From contig WAQS01000296.1 of the NCBI GenBank assembly GCA_015520115.1, forward strand, positions 1-7,377: a stretch of 7,377 bases of DNA. Direction: 5' to 3'. The notes beneath the pieces are model-generated. The model was not told where the DNA came from. It saw only the letters and a list, made by a program, of their open reading frames with translations, and ran no database searches. This DNA is from Ferroglobus sp. GTDB lineage: Archaea > Halobacteriota > Archaeoglobi > Archaeoglobales > Archaeoglobaceae. Below are positions 1 to 5,649 of the stretch, piece by piece. Made by a program: the position numbers and the translations under genes. The number at the start of each line of letters is the position of its first letter. Position 1 is the stretch's first letter.

Positions 1-25
1 GATAATCGAGGTTTGGCATCTGATT

Positions 26-166
26 TTATCGAACGAAGGTGTGTTTGTTCACAAACACGGGAAGTATCCTTAGATCGAACTCCTGCAGAAATCCTTTTAG
101 ATGACATTTAAGACACATAAATCCTACCTGTAAGTTTGTTTCACCTGAAATCGAGCAAACTAACAT
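26..166 (-). CDS. Possible small protein, 46 aa, with a CxxCH motif (unrecognised)
   Basis: An uninterrupted 46-codon frame runs from ATG (166-164) to TAA (28-26). An AGGT stretch lies just upstream as a weak ribosome binding site. The composition looks protein-like: a hydrophobic start with a Cys at residue 4, a CLKCH motif in the middle, and a basic C-terminus. No signal peptide is visible. CxxCH is the heme c motif, but without an export signal it could equally be a zinc knuckle or chance. The start lies 9 nt after the stop of the fragment at 176-307 on the same strand, so the two could be a pair. I do not recognise a family. The coding call rests only on length, a plausible start and composition, and chance remains a real alternative. 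Confidence 0.3.
   Translation of the reverse strand: MLVCSISGETNLQVGFMCLKCHLKGFLQEFDLRILPVFVNKHTFVR
41..58. repeat. Perfect inverted repeat, 8-bp arms, 2-nt spacer
   Basis: GTGTTTGT (41-48) and ACAAACAC (51-58) are exact reverse complements separated by TC. The very short spacer makes this look more like a dimeric protein-binding site than an RNA hairpin. It lies inside the small minus-strand frame at 26-166, so it may simply be part of that coding sequence. A related half, GTTTGTTTCAC, occurs at 134-144. Function unknown. Confidence 0.5.
133..161. repeat. Weak inverted repeat (AGTTTG ... CAAACT)
   Basis: AGTTTG (133-138) pairs with CAAACT (156-161), with a few possible G-U extensions inward. 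On the minus strand it falls immediately after the ATG of the small frame at 164-166. Six base pairs in AT-rich DNA is weak evidence. Confidence 0.2.
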
Positions 167-175
167 TTTTACCTT

Positions 176-307
176 TCATCTTCCTTCTAAGACCTCATCT
201 ATGACTTTTTCATCAAGAAGCTTCAAAAGCTCGTAAACTCTATTGCCATACGAGTACTTGGCAGTCAACGATTCTTGACAAAGTCGTCGCAAGCTGCTCG
301 GCGTATG
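176..307 (-). pseudogene. Fragment of an unrecognised gene or very small protein (43 open codons, no ATG)
   Basis: On the minus strand a frame is open from just after a TAA (310-308) to a TGA at 178-176. It has no ATG; the only candidate starts are TTG at 292-290 and 268-266. The last 27 residues look strongly protein-like, rich in charged and aliphatic residues and apparently amphipathic helical, ending DEVLEGR. This resembles the C-terminal helix of a small DNA-binding or antitoxin-like protein, but I cannot name a family. It is either the tail of a gene whose 5' part was lost or frameshifted, or a short TTG-started protein. The small frame at 26-166 starts 9 nt beyond its stop. Confidence 0.25.
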
Positions 308-477
308 TTAAAAGTAAAAGAGCCAGGAAATATTTATGTCCGATGTGTGCCGGACGATAACTTCTTTTGCCGCTTTGTAAGGGCGAACTCTTCCCGATTT
401 CCGATAAGATCGTTAAAGCGACCATCGAAATGGAGTAGTGCTGAATTAGGCTCCCACTCACTCTGAGAACGGAAGAT
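308..477. other. Intergenic stretch downstream of zpr1, no gene recognised
   Basis: This 170-nt stretch lies between the zpr1 stop and the small minus-strand frames. It holds a short hairpin, GTCCG (338-342) with CGGAC (351-355), and on the minus strand two T-rich tracts (rc of about 307-321) that could terminate transcription coming from zpr1. The open frames across it on both strands (240-461 minus, starting GTG; 275-466 plus, starting TTG) have composition unlike the neighbouring genes and match nothing I know. No tRNA cloverleaf or C/D-box pattern was found. Confidence 0.4.
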
Positions 478-1065
478 CTACTCCTCTACGTTCTCATTCA
501 AATTCATTAACTCCTCTTCCCCAACGATGTCTACAATCGTTAAACCGGTTTTTAATTTGGATGCCTCCTCTTGACTCAGTTTTTCCATAAAAACTTCATC
601 GCTTATTATTGTACTATTTCCAAAGGGGTCCTCCACTATCAAGGTGACGGAATCTTCTCCTTCCCTCACAGCTTTAAGCTTTGCCAATATTTCTTCGCAA
701 ATCCTCACCTTCTCTTCGTCATCGCTGTTCCATCTTTTGGCCATTTCAACAACATCTTCGAACCTCATCAGAACCCCTTCAACGTTCGTTATAAATCCTT
801 GACTTGCTGGTCCAGGCTCCATAGCCAAGCCGAGCTCAGGAATTCTGATCGTGCCTGAAGCCGATCTAACGACTTTGGCAAAGAGGTTGTTCTTGTCGAC
901 TTTCAGGGTAAACCTTACGGGATCTTTGAACTCTCCTATGAAGACATCCGAATGCTTAAAACCACAGTTGCAGGAAATCGTGGTAATCAAAATTCTTCCA
1001 GCATATGGCGTATCGTAAAAAGCCGTTAGTAGGTTTAGATCTTTTCCGCACTTCGGACACTTCAT
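478..1065 (-). CDS. zpr1: ZPR1-type zinc-finger protein
   Basis: A 195-residue protein of the archaeal ZPR1-related family. The N-terminus carries the C4 zinc finger: CPKC at residues 3-6 and CNCGF at 32-36, the latter followed by the typical KHSD segment. After it comes the family's central beta region, with the signature PGPASQGF..NVEGVL at about 84-100, then a helix and an acidic C-terminus. Eukaryotic ZPR1 has two such modules and binds eEF1A; archaeal forms have a single module and no settled function. The ATG (1065-1063) overlaps the sepF stop as ATGA, so the two genes are probably co-transcribed and translationally coupled. A weak AAGGGA lies upstream of the start. It ends in TAG, the only TAG among the window's recognised genes. 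The family call is firm; the role is not known. Confidence 0.85.
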   Translation of the reverse strand: MKCPKCGKDLNLLTAFYDTPYAGRILITTISCNCGFKHSDVFIGEFKDPVRFTLKVDKNNLFAKVVRSASGTIRIPELGLAMEPGPASQGFITNVEGVLMRFEDVVEMAKRWNSDDEEKVRICEEILAKLKAVREGEDSVTLIVEDPFGNSTIISDEVFMEKLSQEEASKLKTGLTIVDIVGEEELMNLNENVEE

Positions 1066-1430
1066 GAGCGAATTCCCTTAATCTTGTTTCTGTCGATTTT
1101 AATTCCAAGGGGTGTTACGATAATGTAATCCTCTCCCAACCCTACTATGTCTCCCCCCACATCTTCGGCAAGCTGTCTCAGATCTTTTATTATCCTGTCG
1201 AGGGTTAATTTATCGTGCTTTATAAAGGTGATCTCCGCTATAACTATGTTTCCGTCGTAAACCTGTCTTCTTATTTCCGGAACATCATTTAAGCCGGTAA
1301 CTTCGACAACCCTTATGTACGTTTCTCCCTCCGTAAGTTCAGCTTCGTATTCACTCAGATCGAGCTCTTCGTATTCCTCGACGCTCACGGCTTCCTGCTT
1401 CCCGCCGAATATCTTGTCGATAAGTCCCAT
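1062..1430 (-). CDS. sepF: Archaeal cell division protein SepF (FtsZ membrane anchor)
   Basis: A 122-residue SepF (DUF552) protein. In FtsZ-dividing archaea SepF tethers the Z-ring to the membrane. Residues 1-10 (MGLIDKIFGG) form the amphipathic membrane-targeting helix. An acidic linker follows at about 12-37, then the compact alpha/beta SepF core (about 38-118), with GGDIVGLGEDYIIVTP at 92-107 as its best-conserved part. I chose ATG at 1430-1428. A GTG at 1439-1437 in the same frame would add three residues, but that GTG is itself part of a GGTGA ribosome binding site correctly spaced for the ATG, and the targeting helix then begins at residue 1. Its stop overlaps the zpr1 start. A TATA-like box at 1464-1471 gives it its own promoter. 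Peripheral inner-membrane protein, by family knowledge. Confidence 0.9.
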   Translation of the reverse strand: MGLIDKIFGGKQEAVSVEEYEELDLSEYEAELTEGETYIRVVEVTGLNDVPEIRRQVYDGNIVIAEITFIKHDKLTLDRIIKDLRQLAEDVGGDIVGLGEDYIIVTPLGIKIDRNKIKGIRS

Positions 1431-1435
1431 GACAC

Positions 1436-1440
1436 TCACC
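1436..1440 (-). promoter_or_regulatory. Shine-Dalgarno GGTGA deciding the sepF start
   Basis: GGTGA on the minus strand matches the archaeal 16S tail and sits 5 nt before ATG 1430-1428. It includes the upstream GTG candidate, which argues against that GTG being the start. Confidence 0.6.
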
Positions 1441-1463
1441 GAATAACACTCTTCACGAAATAC

Positions 1464-1471
1464 TATTTAAA
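1464..1471 (-). promoter_or_regulatory. TATA box for sepF-zpr1
   Basis: TTTAAATA on the minus strand lies 5 bp past the birA stop. The usual spacing of about 25-27 nt would place the transcript start near 1441, giving a leader of about ten nucleotides that includes the GGTGA site. No clear BRE was identified. Confidence 0.5.
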
Positions 1472-1475
1472 GTTA

Positions 1476-2387
1476 TCACATGTAAAAGCACTCCCCGCTG
1501 AAGATTCTCTCAATTTTATCCCCGCACTTAAGGATTAGCGCCCCCTCATCATCCACATCCAGAGCAACACCTCTGTAAATTTCGCCACCAACTCTGACTT
1601 CAACTTCTTTCCCTATCGTATCAAGCATCCGCTTCCACTCTTCGAGAATTCTATTCCACTCAAGATTCACGATCTCGGAGAACGTGTTTGCGAAAGAACA
1701 AAAAACGTCTGTTACGCTCACATTGTAAGTCTTTAACGTCGTCGCCTTATCTTTTAACTCCTCGGGAAGCTCGTTCTTAACGTTTATTCCGACACCTACG
1801 ATCACCCTTGAGGAGAGCTCTTCTCCGACGAGTTCGCATAAAATTCCAGATACTTTTTTTCCCTCTATCAAAACGTCGTTGGGCCACTTTATTTTCGCTT
1901 TAAAATTCTCCAAAGTTTTGGCGACGACCAATCCGATTAGAATGGTAACTCTGTGGGCTTTAACAGCTGGAACCTTTCTGGGAAATTCGAAGGAAAAGTA
2001 GAGCCCCCCTTCTTCGCTTTCCCATTTCCTTCCGAGCCTCCCTCTTCCGGCGCTTTGCCTTTTGGCAAGAACGCAGCTTCTTTCCTCCTTCTTAGCGACG
2101 TTGTTCGTCGAATCAACCTCTTCAAAGTATAAAAACCTCTCGACTCCGAGTTTCTTTGAGCATAGGGCGGCATCTAAGGGGGAAGGATCTGGAATTGAAA
2201 GGATATTGTAGTTTCTGTCTATCTCGTAGCCGAGACTTCTCAATTTTTCGACGAATTTCCAGACGGCGCTTCTACTTATTCCGAGGGTTTTGGCAATTTT
2301 TTCTCCGCTGTACCCTTTTTTTAAAAGTTCGTAAATTTTCAACCTTTTGTCGTTCAAGCTTATCGCAAGATCAGCGGACATATGCAT
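1476..2387 (-). CDS. birA: BirA: biotin-protein ligase with N-terminal winged-helix domain
   Basis: A 303-residue class II biotin-[acetyl-CoA-carboxylase] ligase. It makes biotinyl-5'-AMP and transfers biotin to a lysine of carrier proteins (EC 6.3.4.15); cytoplasmic. Residues about 14-60 are a helix-turn-helix (SGEKIAKTLGISRSAVWKFV), as in E. coli BirA. The catalytic domain follows with EVDSTN at 90-95, the adenylate-binding loop GRGRLGRKW at 114-122, KWPNDV at 167-172, the catalytic lysine in GKKVSGIL (K178 likely) and VIVGVGINV at 195-203. The last ~45 residues form the SH3-like C-terminal domain. The HTH suggests it may also repress biotin genes, but no biotin gene or operator is visible here. 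The ATG at 2387-2385 overlaps taw2 by 17 nt; a second ATG two codons later (2381-2379) is equally possible, and neither has a good Shine-Dalgarno. Last gene of the nmd3-taw2-birA run. Confidence 0.93.
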   Translation of the reverse strand: MHMSADLAISLNDKRLKIYELLKKGYSGEKIAKTLGISRSAVWKFVEKLRSLGYEIDRNYNILSIPDPSPLDAALCSKKLGVERFLYFEEVDSTNNVAKKEERSCVLAKRQSAGRGRLGRKWESEEGGLYFSFEFPRKVPAVKAHRVTILIGLVVAKTLENFKAKIKWPNDVLIEGKKVSGILCELVGEELSSRVIVGVGINVKNELPEELKDKATTLKTYNVSVTDVFCSFANTFSEIVNLEWNRILEEWKRMLDTIGKEVEVRVGGEIYRGVALDVDDEGALILKCGDKIERIFSGECFYM

Positions 2388-3366
2388 CGACTACAACGTG
2401 AACTACGCCTGGAGAGTAATTCTTGACTTTCCTCATTCCCAAAATTTTAACCTCTCTATTTAATTTTCTGCAAACCGCTTCAATTCTCTTTATCGGTCTC
2501 TCTATTATTTTTTCTGGAACGCTTTCGTGATAGTGAATGTATCCTTCGCCGTTCAAAGCTCTTACAGCCACCTCAATAAAATCTTCGGCAAATATGTGAC
2601 CCATGACTACCCTGTCTGCAAAGCCTTCTGGCGTGAAACGAGAATCCATGTTTACGGCAATGACGTTCCTTATTTTGTTCAGCTTCAAGTTTTCAAGGAG
2701 GAGTTTGTAAGCGTCGAAGTTTATTTCGAAGGCGTAGATTTTTTCAGCTTTCGAGTGGTTCGCTATGGGAATTGTAAAGTAGCCGATTCCAGCAAACATG
2801 TCGAGAACGATTTCCCCCTCTTTTACGAGATTCGCCACTCTAAGCTTTTCGTACTGATTTCCGAGGCTGTACATGACCTTTGTGACATCAACCTTGAAAA
2901 GGCAATCGTGCTCTTTGTGTACGGTGACGCTACCTTTCCCAGCCAAGAGGATCATTTTTGGCTTACGCTCCATTCCTTCCCTCCCCTCGTCGCACCAAAC
3001 TGCCTTCAGCCTTGGAAAAGTTTCAAGAATTAATTCGCCAATCTTCTCTCCAAATTCCCTCGCTTTACCCTCCAGTTTTACTATTGCCAAGCTTCCAAGA
3101 ACTTTAAAGGAAACGATACCTTTCGAAACGTCTTCCGAGAACTTTTCTCTGGCTAACCTCTTTATGTCGTATTTCTTGGCAAAAACGGGATTTTCGTCTT
3201 CGATTACTTCAAACTCGGAAAAATGCCTTTCGAAACCGTCGTAAATTGGTATGTAAACGAAGCTGCCGTCGAAGGTTATGAGTCTTCTCTTGTCCTTAGC
3301 TCCGATTTTTTCGGCAAATCTTCTAACTTCTTCGGCTTTAATTTTGGGAACTTTTACCACTTTCAT
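2371..3366 (-). CDS. taw2: Taw2: tRNA-Phe 4-demethylwyosine aminocarboxypropyltransferase
   Basis: A 331-residue Trm5/Tyw2-family enzyme with a class I Rossmann fold. I call it Taw2 rather than the m1G37 methyltransferase Trm5. It would move the 3-amino-3-carboxypropyl group of S-adenosylmethionine onto 4-demethylwyosine at G37 of tRNA-Phe (EC 2.5.1.114), the step after radical-SAM Taw1. Visible motifs: KVMYSLGNQYEKLR (163-176, Taw2-type S-x-GN-xx-EK-x-R), SAM motif I VLDMFAGIGYF (187-197), acidic motif II AFEIN (212-216), then DRVVMGHI (251-258) where Trm5 has an NxPP-like motif, YIHYHE (276-281), and RKVKNYSPGVVHVVVD (312-327), typical of Taw2. I chose ATG 3366-3364, which overlaps the nmd3 stop as ATGA behind a GGATGA site; a GTG four codons upstream (3378-3376) lacks a ribosome binding site. 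Confidence 0.85.
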   Translation of the reverse strand: MKVVKVPKIKAEEVRRFAEKIGAKDKRRLITFDGSFVYIPIYDGFERHFSEFEVIEDENPVFAKKYDIKRLAREKFSEDVSKGIVSFKVLGSLAIVKLEGKAREFGEKIGELILETFPRLKAVWCDEGREGMERKPKMILLAGKGSVTVHKEHDCLFKVDVTKVMYSLGNQYEKLRVANLVKEGEIVLDMFAGIGYFTIPIANHSKAEKIYAFEINFDAYKLLLENLKLNKIRNVIAVNMDSRFTPEGFADRVVMGHIFAEDFIEVAVRALNGEGYIHYHESVPEKIIERPIKRIEAVCRKLNREVKILGMRKVKNYSPGVVHVVVDAYVR

Positions 3367-4337
3367 TCTATCATCCACTTTGGGATGGCGTAAGCCTTAT
3401 CCTCGATTACGGCGAGAAAAACCTCTTCACCGACGTTTACGTTGTATTCAGGTTTTTCGGCGATATAAACTCTGTCTTCGGAAAATATCTCTAAGGCGGA
3501 ATCGTCCTTGTTGATGACGTAGCCGCTCTTCAATTCTTCTCTCCTAACAATGACCTTTGCTTCTTCGAGAGGTATTGTGTTTCCTGTTAGCAAATCGTAG
3601 GCTTTGTTAACCTTAGCAACGGCTATTCTCCCCTTAGCAACAACGACATCTCCGGGGAAATGCTCGGGCAGTCTCACAAGATACGTCATCCTGTAGAAGT
3701 CAACACCGTCCTTCCTTCCAGCAATTTTTGCACTCTCCTTGAATTCAGCTCCGAACTCCTTCACGACTCTCTTAGCGATCTTCTTAGCGACTTTCGAGTC
3801 TCCTATGTAGAAGTCTATTCCCTCCCTTCTTTCGACTATCTTAGTTAAAAAGCTTTTCTCGCTTCCCGAAGACTCTATCTCCTCTTCAACGATCTTTGCG
3901 ACTCTTTCAACCTCCTCATCGAGGATCTTTCTATTTTTCGCTCTGAGCTGAATTATGGCTTCGTAATATCCTCCAGCTTCTCTGCTGCACTTCTGACAAC
4001 CCTCTCTTTTAACTCTAACTTTAAAGAATCCCTCTTCCTCCACGTAATCTCCTCTCAAAACGCCTTTAATCTTAAAGCTGTAAAAGTGACCGTCACCACT
4101 CAAATCGAACTCCTTTACCTCCAGTTCTGGATGGACGAAGAAGGAGCTCTCTATAGCTTTATCCAAAGCGTCATCAAAACTCAACTCTTTCCAGCTACCG
4201 GAGAATTTGAATCTACCGCACCTCGGGCAGAGAATAATCTCCACTACTTCTGGATAGCTTATTATCCTCTCCCTCTTTGCTAAGCATCTTCCGCATATTG
4301 AATACTTGCTATCTCTTCCGCAGACCGCACATTTCAT
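3363..4337 (-). CDS. nmd3: NMD3-family ribosome biogenesis protein
   Basis: A 324-residue archaeal NMD3 homologue. Eukaryotic NMD3 is the nuclear export adaptor of the 60S subunit. Archaea lack a nucleus, so a late role on the large subunit is inferred from homology. The zinc-binding pairs are CAVC (3-6), CGRC (15-18), CPRC (37-40) and CQKC (114-117). The last is followed by SREAGGYYEAIIQLR (118-132), the strongest NMD3 signature. The rest is the conserved OB-like/SH3-like core. The eukaryotic C-terminal export tail is absent, as expected. First gene of its operon: it starts about 4 nt after the predicted transcript start (TATA-like box 4363-4371), so the message may be almost leaderless. Its stop overlaps the taw2 ATG. 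nmd3 with taw2 suggests a translation-machinery operon. Confidence 0.9.
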   Translation of the reverse strand: MKCAVCGRDSKYSICGRCLAKRERIISYPEVVEIILCPRCGRFKFSGSWKELSFDDALDKAIESSFFVHPELEVKEFDLSGDGHFYSFKIKGVLRGDYVEEEGFFKVRVKREGCQKCSREAGGYYEAIIQLRAKNRKILDEEVERVAKIVEEEIESSGSEKSFLTKIVERREGIDFYIGDSKVAKKIAKRVVKEFGAEFKESAKIAGRKDGVDFYRMTYLVRLPEHFPGDVVVAKGRIAVAKVNKAYDLLTGNTIPLEEAKVIVRREELKSGYVINKDDSALEIFSEDRVYIAEKPEYNVNVGEEVFLAVIEDKAYAIPKWMIE

Positions 4338-4362
4338 CCGAATTATTACGTTGATGTTTGAG

Positions 4363-4371
4363 TTTATTTAA
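4363..4371 (-). promoter_or_regulatory. TATA box for nmd3-taw2-birA
   Basis: TTAAATAAA on the minus strand follows a purine-rich GAAAGTG that could serve as a BRE. Its centre is 30 nt from the nmd3 ATG, which predicts a near-leaderless transcript. The same bases read TTTATTTAA on the plus strand and could also serve the divergent operon. Confidence 0.5.
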
Positions 4372-4387
4372 CACTTTCTCGATACAG

Positions 4388-4394
4388 TTTAATA
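4388..4394 (+). promoter_or_regulatory. TATA-like box for the hdrCB-ccmF operon
   Basis: TTTAATA centred at 4391 lies 27 nt before the ATG at 4418, which fits a leaderless transcript. The alternative box at 4363-4371 would instead give a leader of about 25 nt. The GGGAAGG just before the ATG is too close to act as a normal ribosome binding site, which favours the leaderless reading. Confidence 0.4.
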
Positions 4395-4417
4395 GTGGGC
4401 TGAGAAAATTGGGAAGG

Positions 4418-4870
4418 ATGAGTTTGAACTCGTGCATTCAGTGCGGGACATGCATAGCAAGCTGTCCATCTGGAAGGATAACAGCTTTGAACACAAGAAG
4501 AATAATTGCCGAATTCATCTCTTCGGGGAAAAAAGTTGAAGAGAGGGATGAGATCTGGTTCTGCGTAACATGTTACGCTTGTCAGGAAAGATGCCCTCGG
4601 GGAATAGAAATCACTGACACATTAATCGAAGCGAGAAGAACTCTCGTGAGAAATAAAGGTTTGCCCGGAAGGTTGGGTTATGCTTTCACGTTTTTGATGA
4701 ATCATGCAGCTTTGGTTCCGGCAAGAGAAGAACACGTGGAGTTAAGGAGAAAGCTCGGATTGCCGATATATCACGCGCAATTCGATGAAAAGGCTAAGGA
4801 AGAGGTTAGAAGAATTGTTGAAAAGCACGCTGGGAGTGTTGTGAGATGGAGTTCTTCCCCGGCTGCATGA
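4418..4870 (+). CDS. hdrC: HdrC-like protein with two [4Fe-4S] cluster motifs
   Basis: A 150-residue soluble ferredoxin-like electron-transfer protein, similar to subunit C of heterodisulfide reductase. There are two 4Fe-4S motifs: C6-IQ-C9-GT-C12-IAS-C16-P and C49-VT-C52-YA-C55-QER-C59-P. A helical C-terminal region follows. No membrane segment or signal peptide is present, so it is cytoplasmic. In Hdr, subunit C passes electrons to the HdrB catalytic clusters, and here the HdrB-like gene follows with a 25-nt overlap. I start at ATG 4418, just before the first cluster; the frame extends upstream to a TTG at 4358 through the promoter region, which is unlikely to be coding. No hdrA or membrane hdrE lies nearby in the window, so the electron source is unknown. 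The actual disulfide or acceptor is not fixed by sequence. Confidence 0.87.
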   Translation: MSLNSCIQCGTCIASCPSGRITALNTRRIIAEFISSGKKVEERDEIWFCVTCYACQERCPRGIEITDTLIEARRTLVRNKGLPGRLGYAFTFLMNHAALVPAREEHVELRRKLGLPIYHAQFDEKAKEEVRRIVEKHAGSVVRWSSSPAA

Positions 4871-5649
4871 TTCACAACAGGTATCCGGGGATCGAGAAAA
4901 GCATCTACTACGTTTTTAGCGTTCTTGGCATTGAAATTTCTCCGCTCGAAGGCTCTTCATGCTGTCCAGCCCCTTCAATTACAAAATCGGTAAGCGAAGA
5001 GATGTGGAGGGAAATAGCTGAAAGAAATTTGAACTTAAGCGACGAAACAATAATGACCGCCTGCAATGGCTGCTTCACGACACTTCTTGAGGTCGGAAGC
5101 GAGATTGGGAAGGACGTGAGGCACTTCGCCGAATTCCTTTACAGGGATGTGGGAATTGAAGAGATAAGGAAGAAAGTTTCTAAGAAGCTTAATTTAAGGT
5201 TAGCCGCCCACTACGGCTGCCACTTCTTCAGACCGGCTGAAAAGAAAGGAGTTGATTCGGCTGAAAGACCGAAAATTCTTGACGAGCTGATTAAAGCGAT
5301 AGGTGCCGAAAGCGTGAATTACAGAACGAAAAACATGTGCTGCGGTGGAGGTGGGGGAGTAAGGGCTGCTGCAACGGAAGTGGCAAGAGAGCTTTTGGAA
5401 ATGAAGCTTGAGGGTTTGAAAGAAGCTGAAGTTGATGCGATCGTGGTTATATGCCCTCTCTGCCTCTTTCAGTTCGACACGGGGCAGAAGGAGCTTGAAA
5501 AGGAAGGAAAAGTCTTCGGGATTCCGGCAATTCACTACGCTCAGCTTTTAGCTATAGCGATGGGAATGGATGTCGACGAAGCGGGATTTGAAGCCCATGA
5601 GATAATCACGCAGGAGCTTTACGAAAAGCTGCTGATGGGAGAATCATGA
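4846..5649 (+). CDS. hdrB: HdrB-like protein with two complete CCG (cysteine-rich) domains
   Basis: A 267-residue protein of the HdrB family (two CCG domains). In methanogen HdrB each domain holds a non-cubane [4Fe-4S] cluster that cleaves the CoM-S-S-CoB disulfide. Both ligand sets are intact here: C7, C39-C40, C73-x-x-C76, and C125, C165-C166, C203-x-x-C206. HYGCHFFRP and MCCGGGGG surround the second set. This argues for real disulfide or two-electron chemistry rather than a degenerate relative. There is no signal peptide or membrane helix. The start (ATG 4846) lies inside the hdrC-like gene, 9 nt after a GGGAG. The stop overlaps the ccmF start as ATGA. It is somewhat shorter than classical HdrB. 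Its substrate is unknown: coenzyme M/B heterodisulfide, DsrC-type disulfide, or a partner in cytochrome maturation suggested by the next genes. Confidence 0.9.
   Translation: MEFFPGCMIHNRYPGIEKSIYYVFSVLGIEISPLEGSSCCPAPSITKSVSEEMWREIAERNLNLSDETIMTACNGCFTTLLEVGSEIGKDVRHFAEFLYRDVGIEEIRKKVSKKLNLRLAAHYGCHFFRPAEKKGVDSAERPKILDELIKAIGAESVNYRTKNMCCGGGGGVRAAATEVARELLEMKLEGLKEAEVDAIVVICPLCLFQFDTGQKELEKEGKVFGIPAIHYAQLLAIAMGMDVDEAGFEAHEIITQELYEKLLMGES

Noticed and set aside
240..461. 73-codon minus-strand frame starting with GTG
   Set aside because: It matches no family I know, lies in the gap after zpr1, and overlaps the more protein-like small frame at 176-307 in a different phase. Coding cannot be supported.
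275..466. 63-codon plus-strand frame starting with TTG
   Set aside because: No ribosome binding site and no recognisable motif; it lies antisense to other weak frames. Treated as chance.
334..477. In-frame open run of 47 codons after the zpr1 TAG stop (possible readthrough)
   Set aside because: A run this long is expected by chance often enough, the composition is not protein-family-like, and nothing in the window suggests TAG recoding.
1937..3244. Long frames overlapping birA and taw2 (1937-2173 minus, 2527-3033 plus, 2873-3244 plus)
   Set aside because: They are shadows of strongly recognised genes in other frames.
4358..4417. Upstream extension of the HdrC-like frame to a TTG start
   Set aside because: It runs through both TATA-like boxes, has no ribosome binding site, and adds residues not expected before the first cluster motif.
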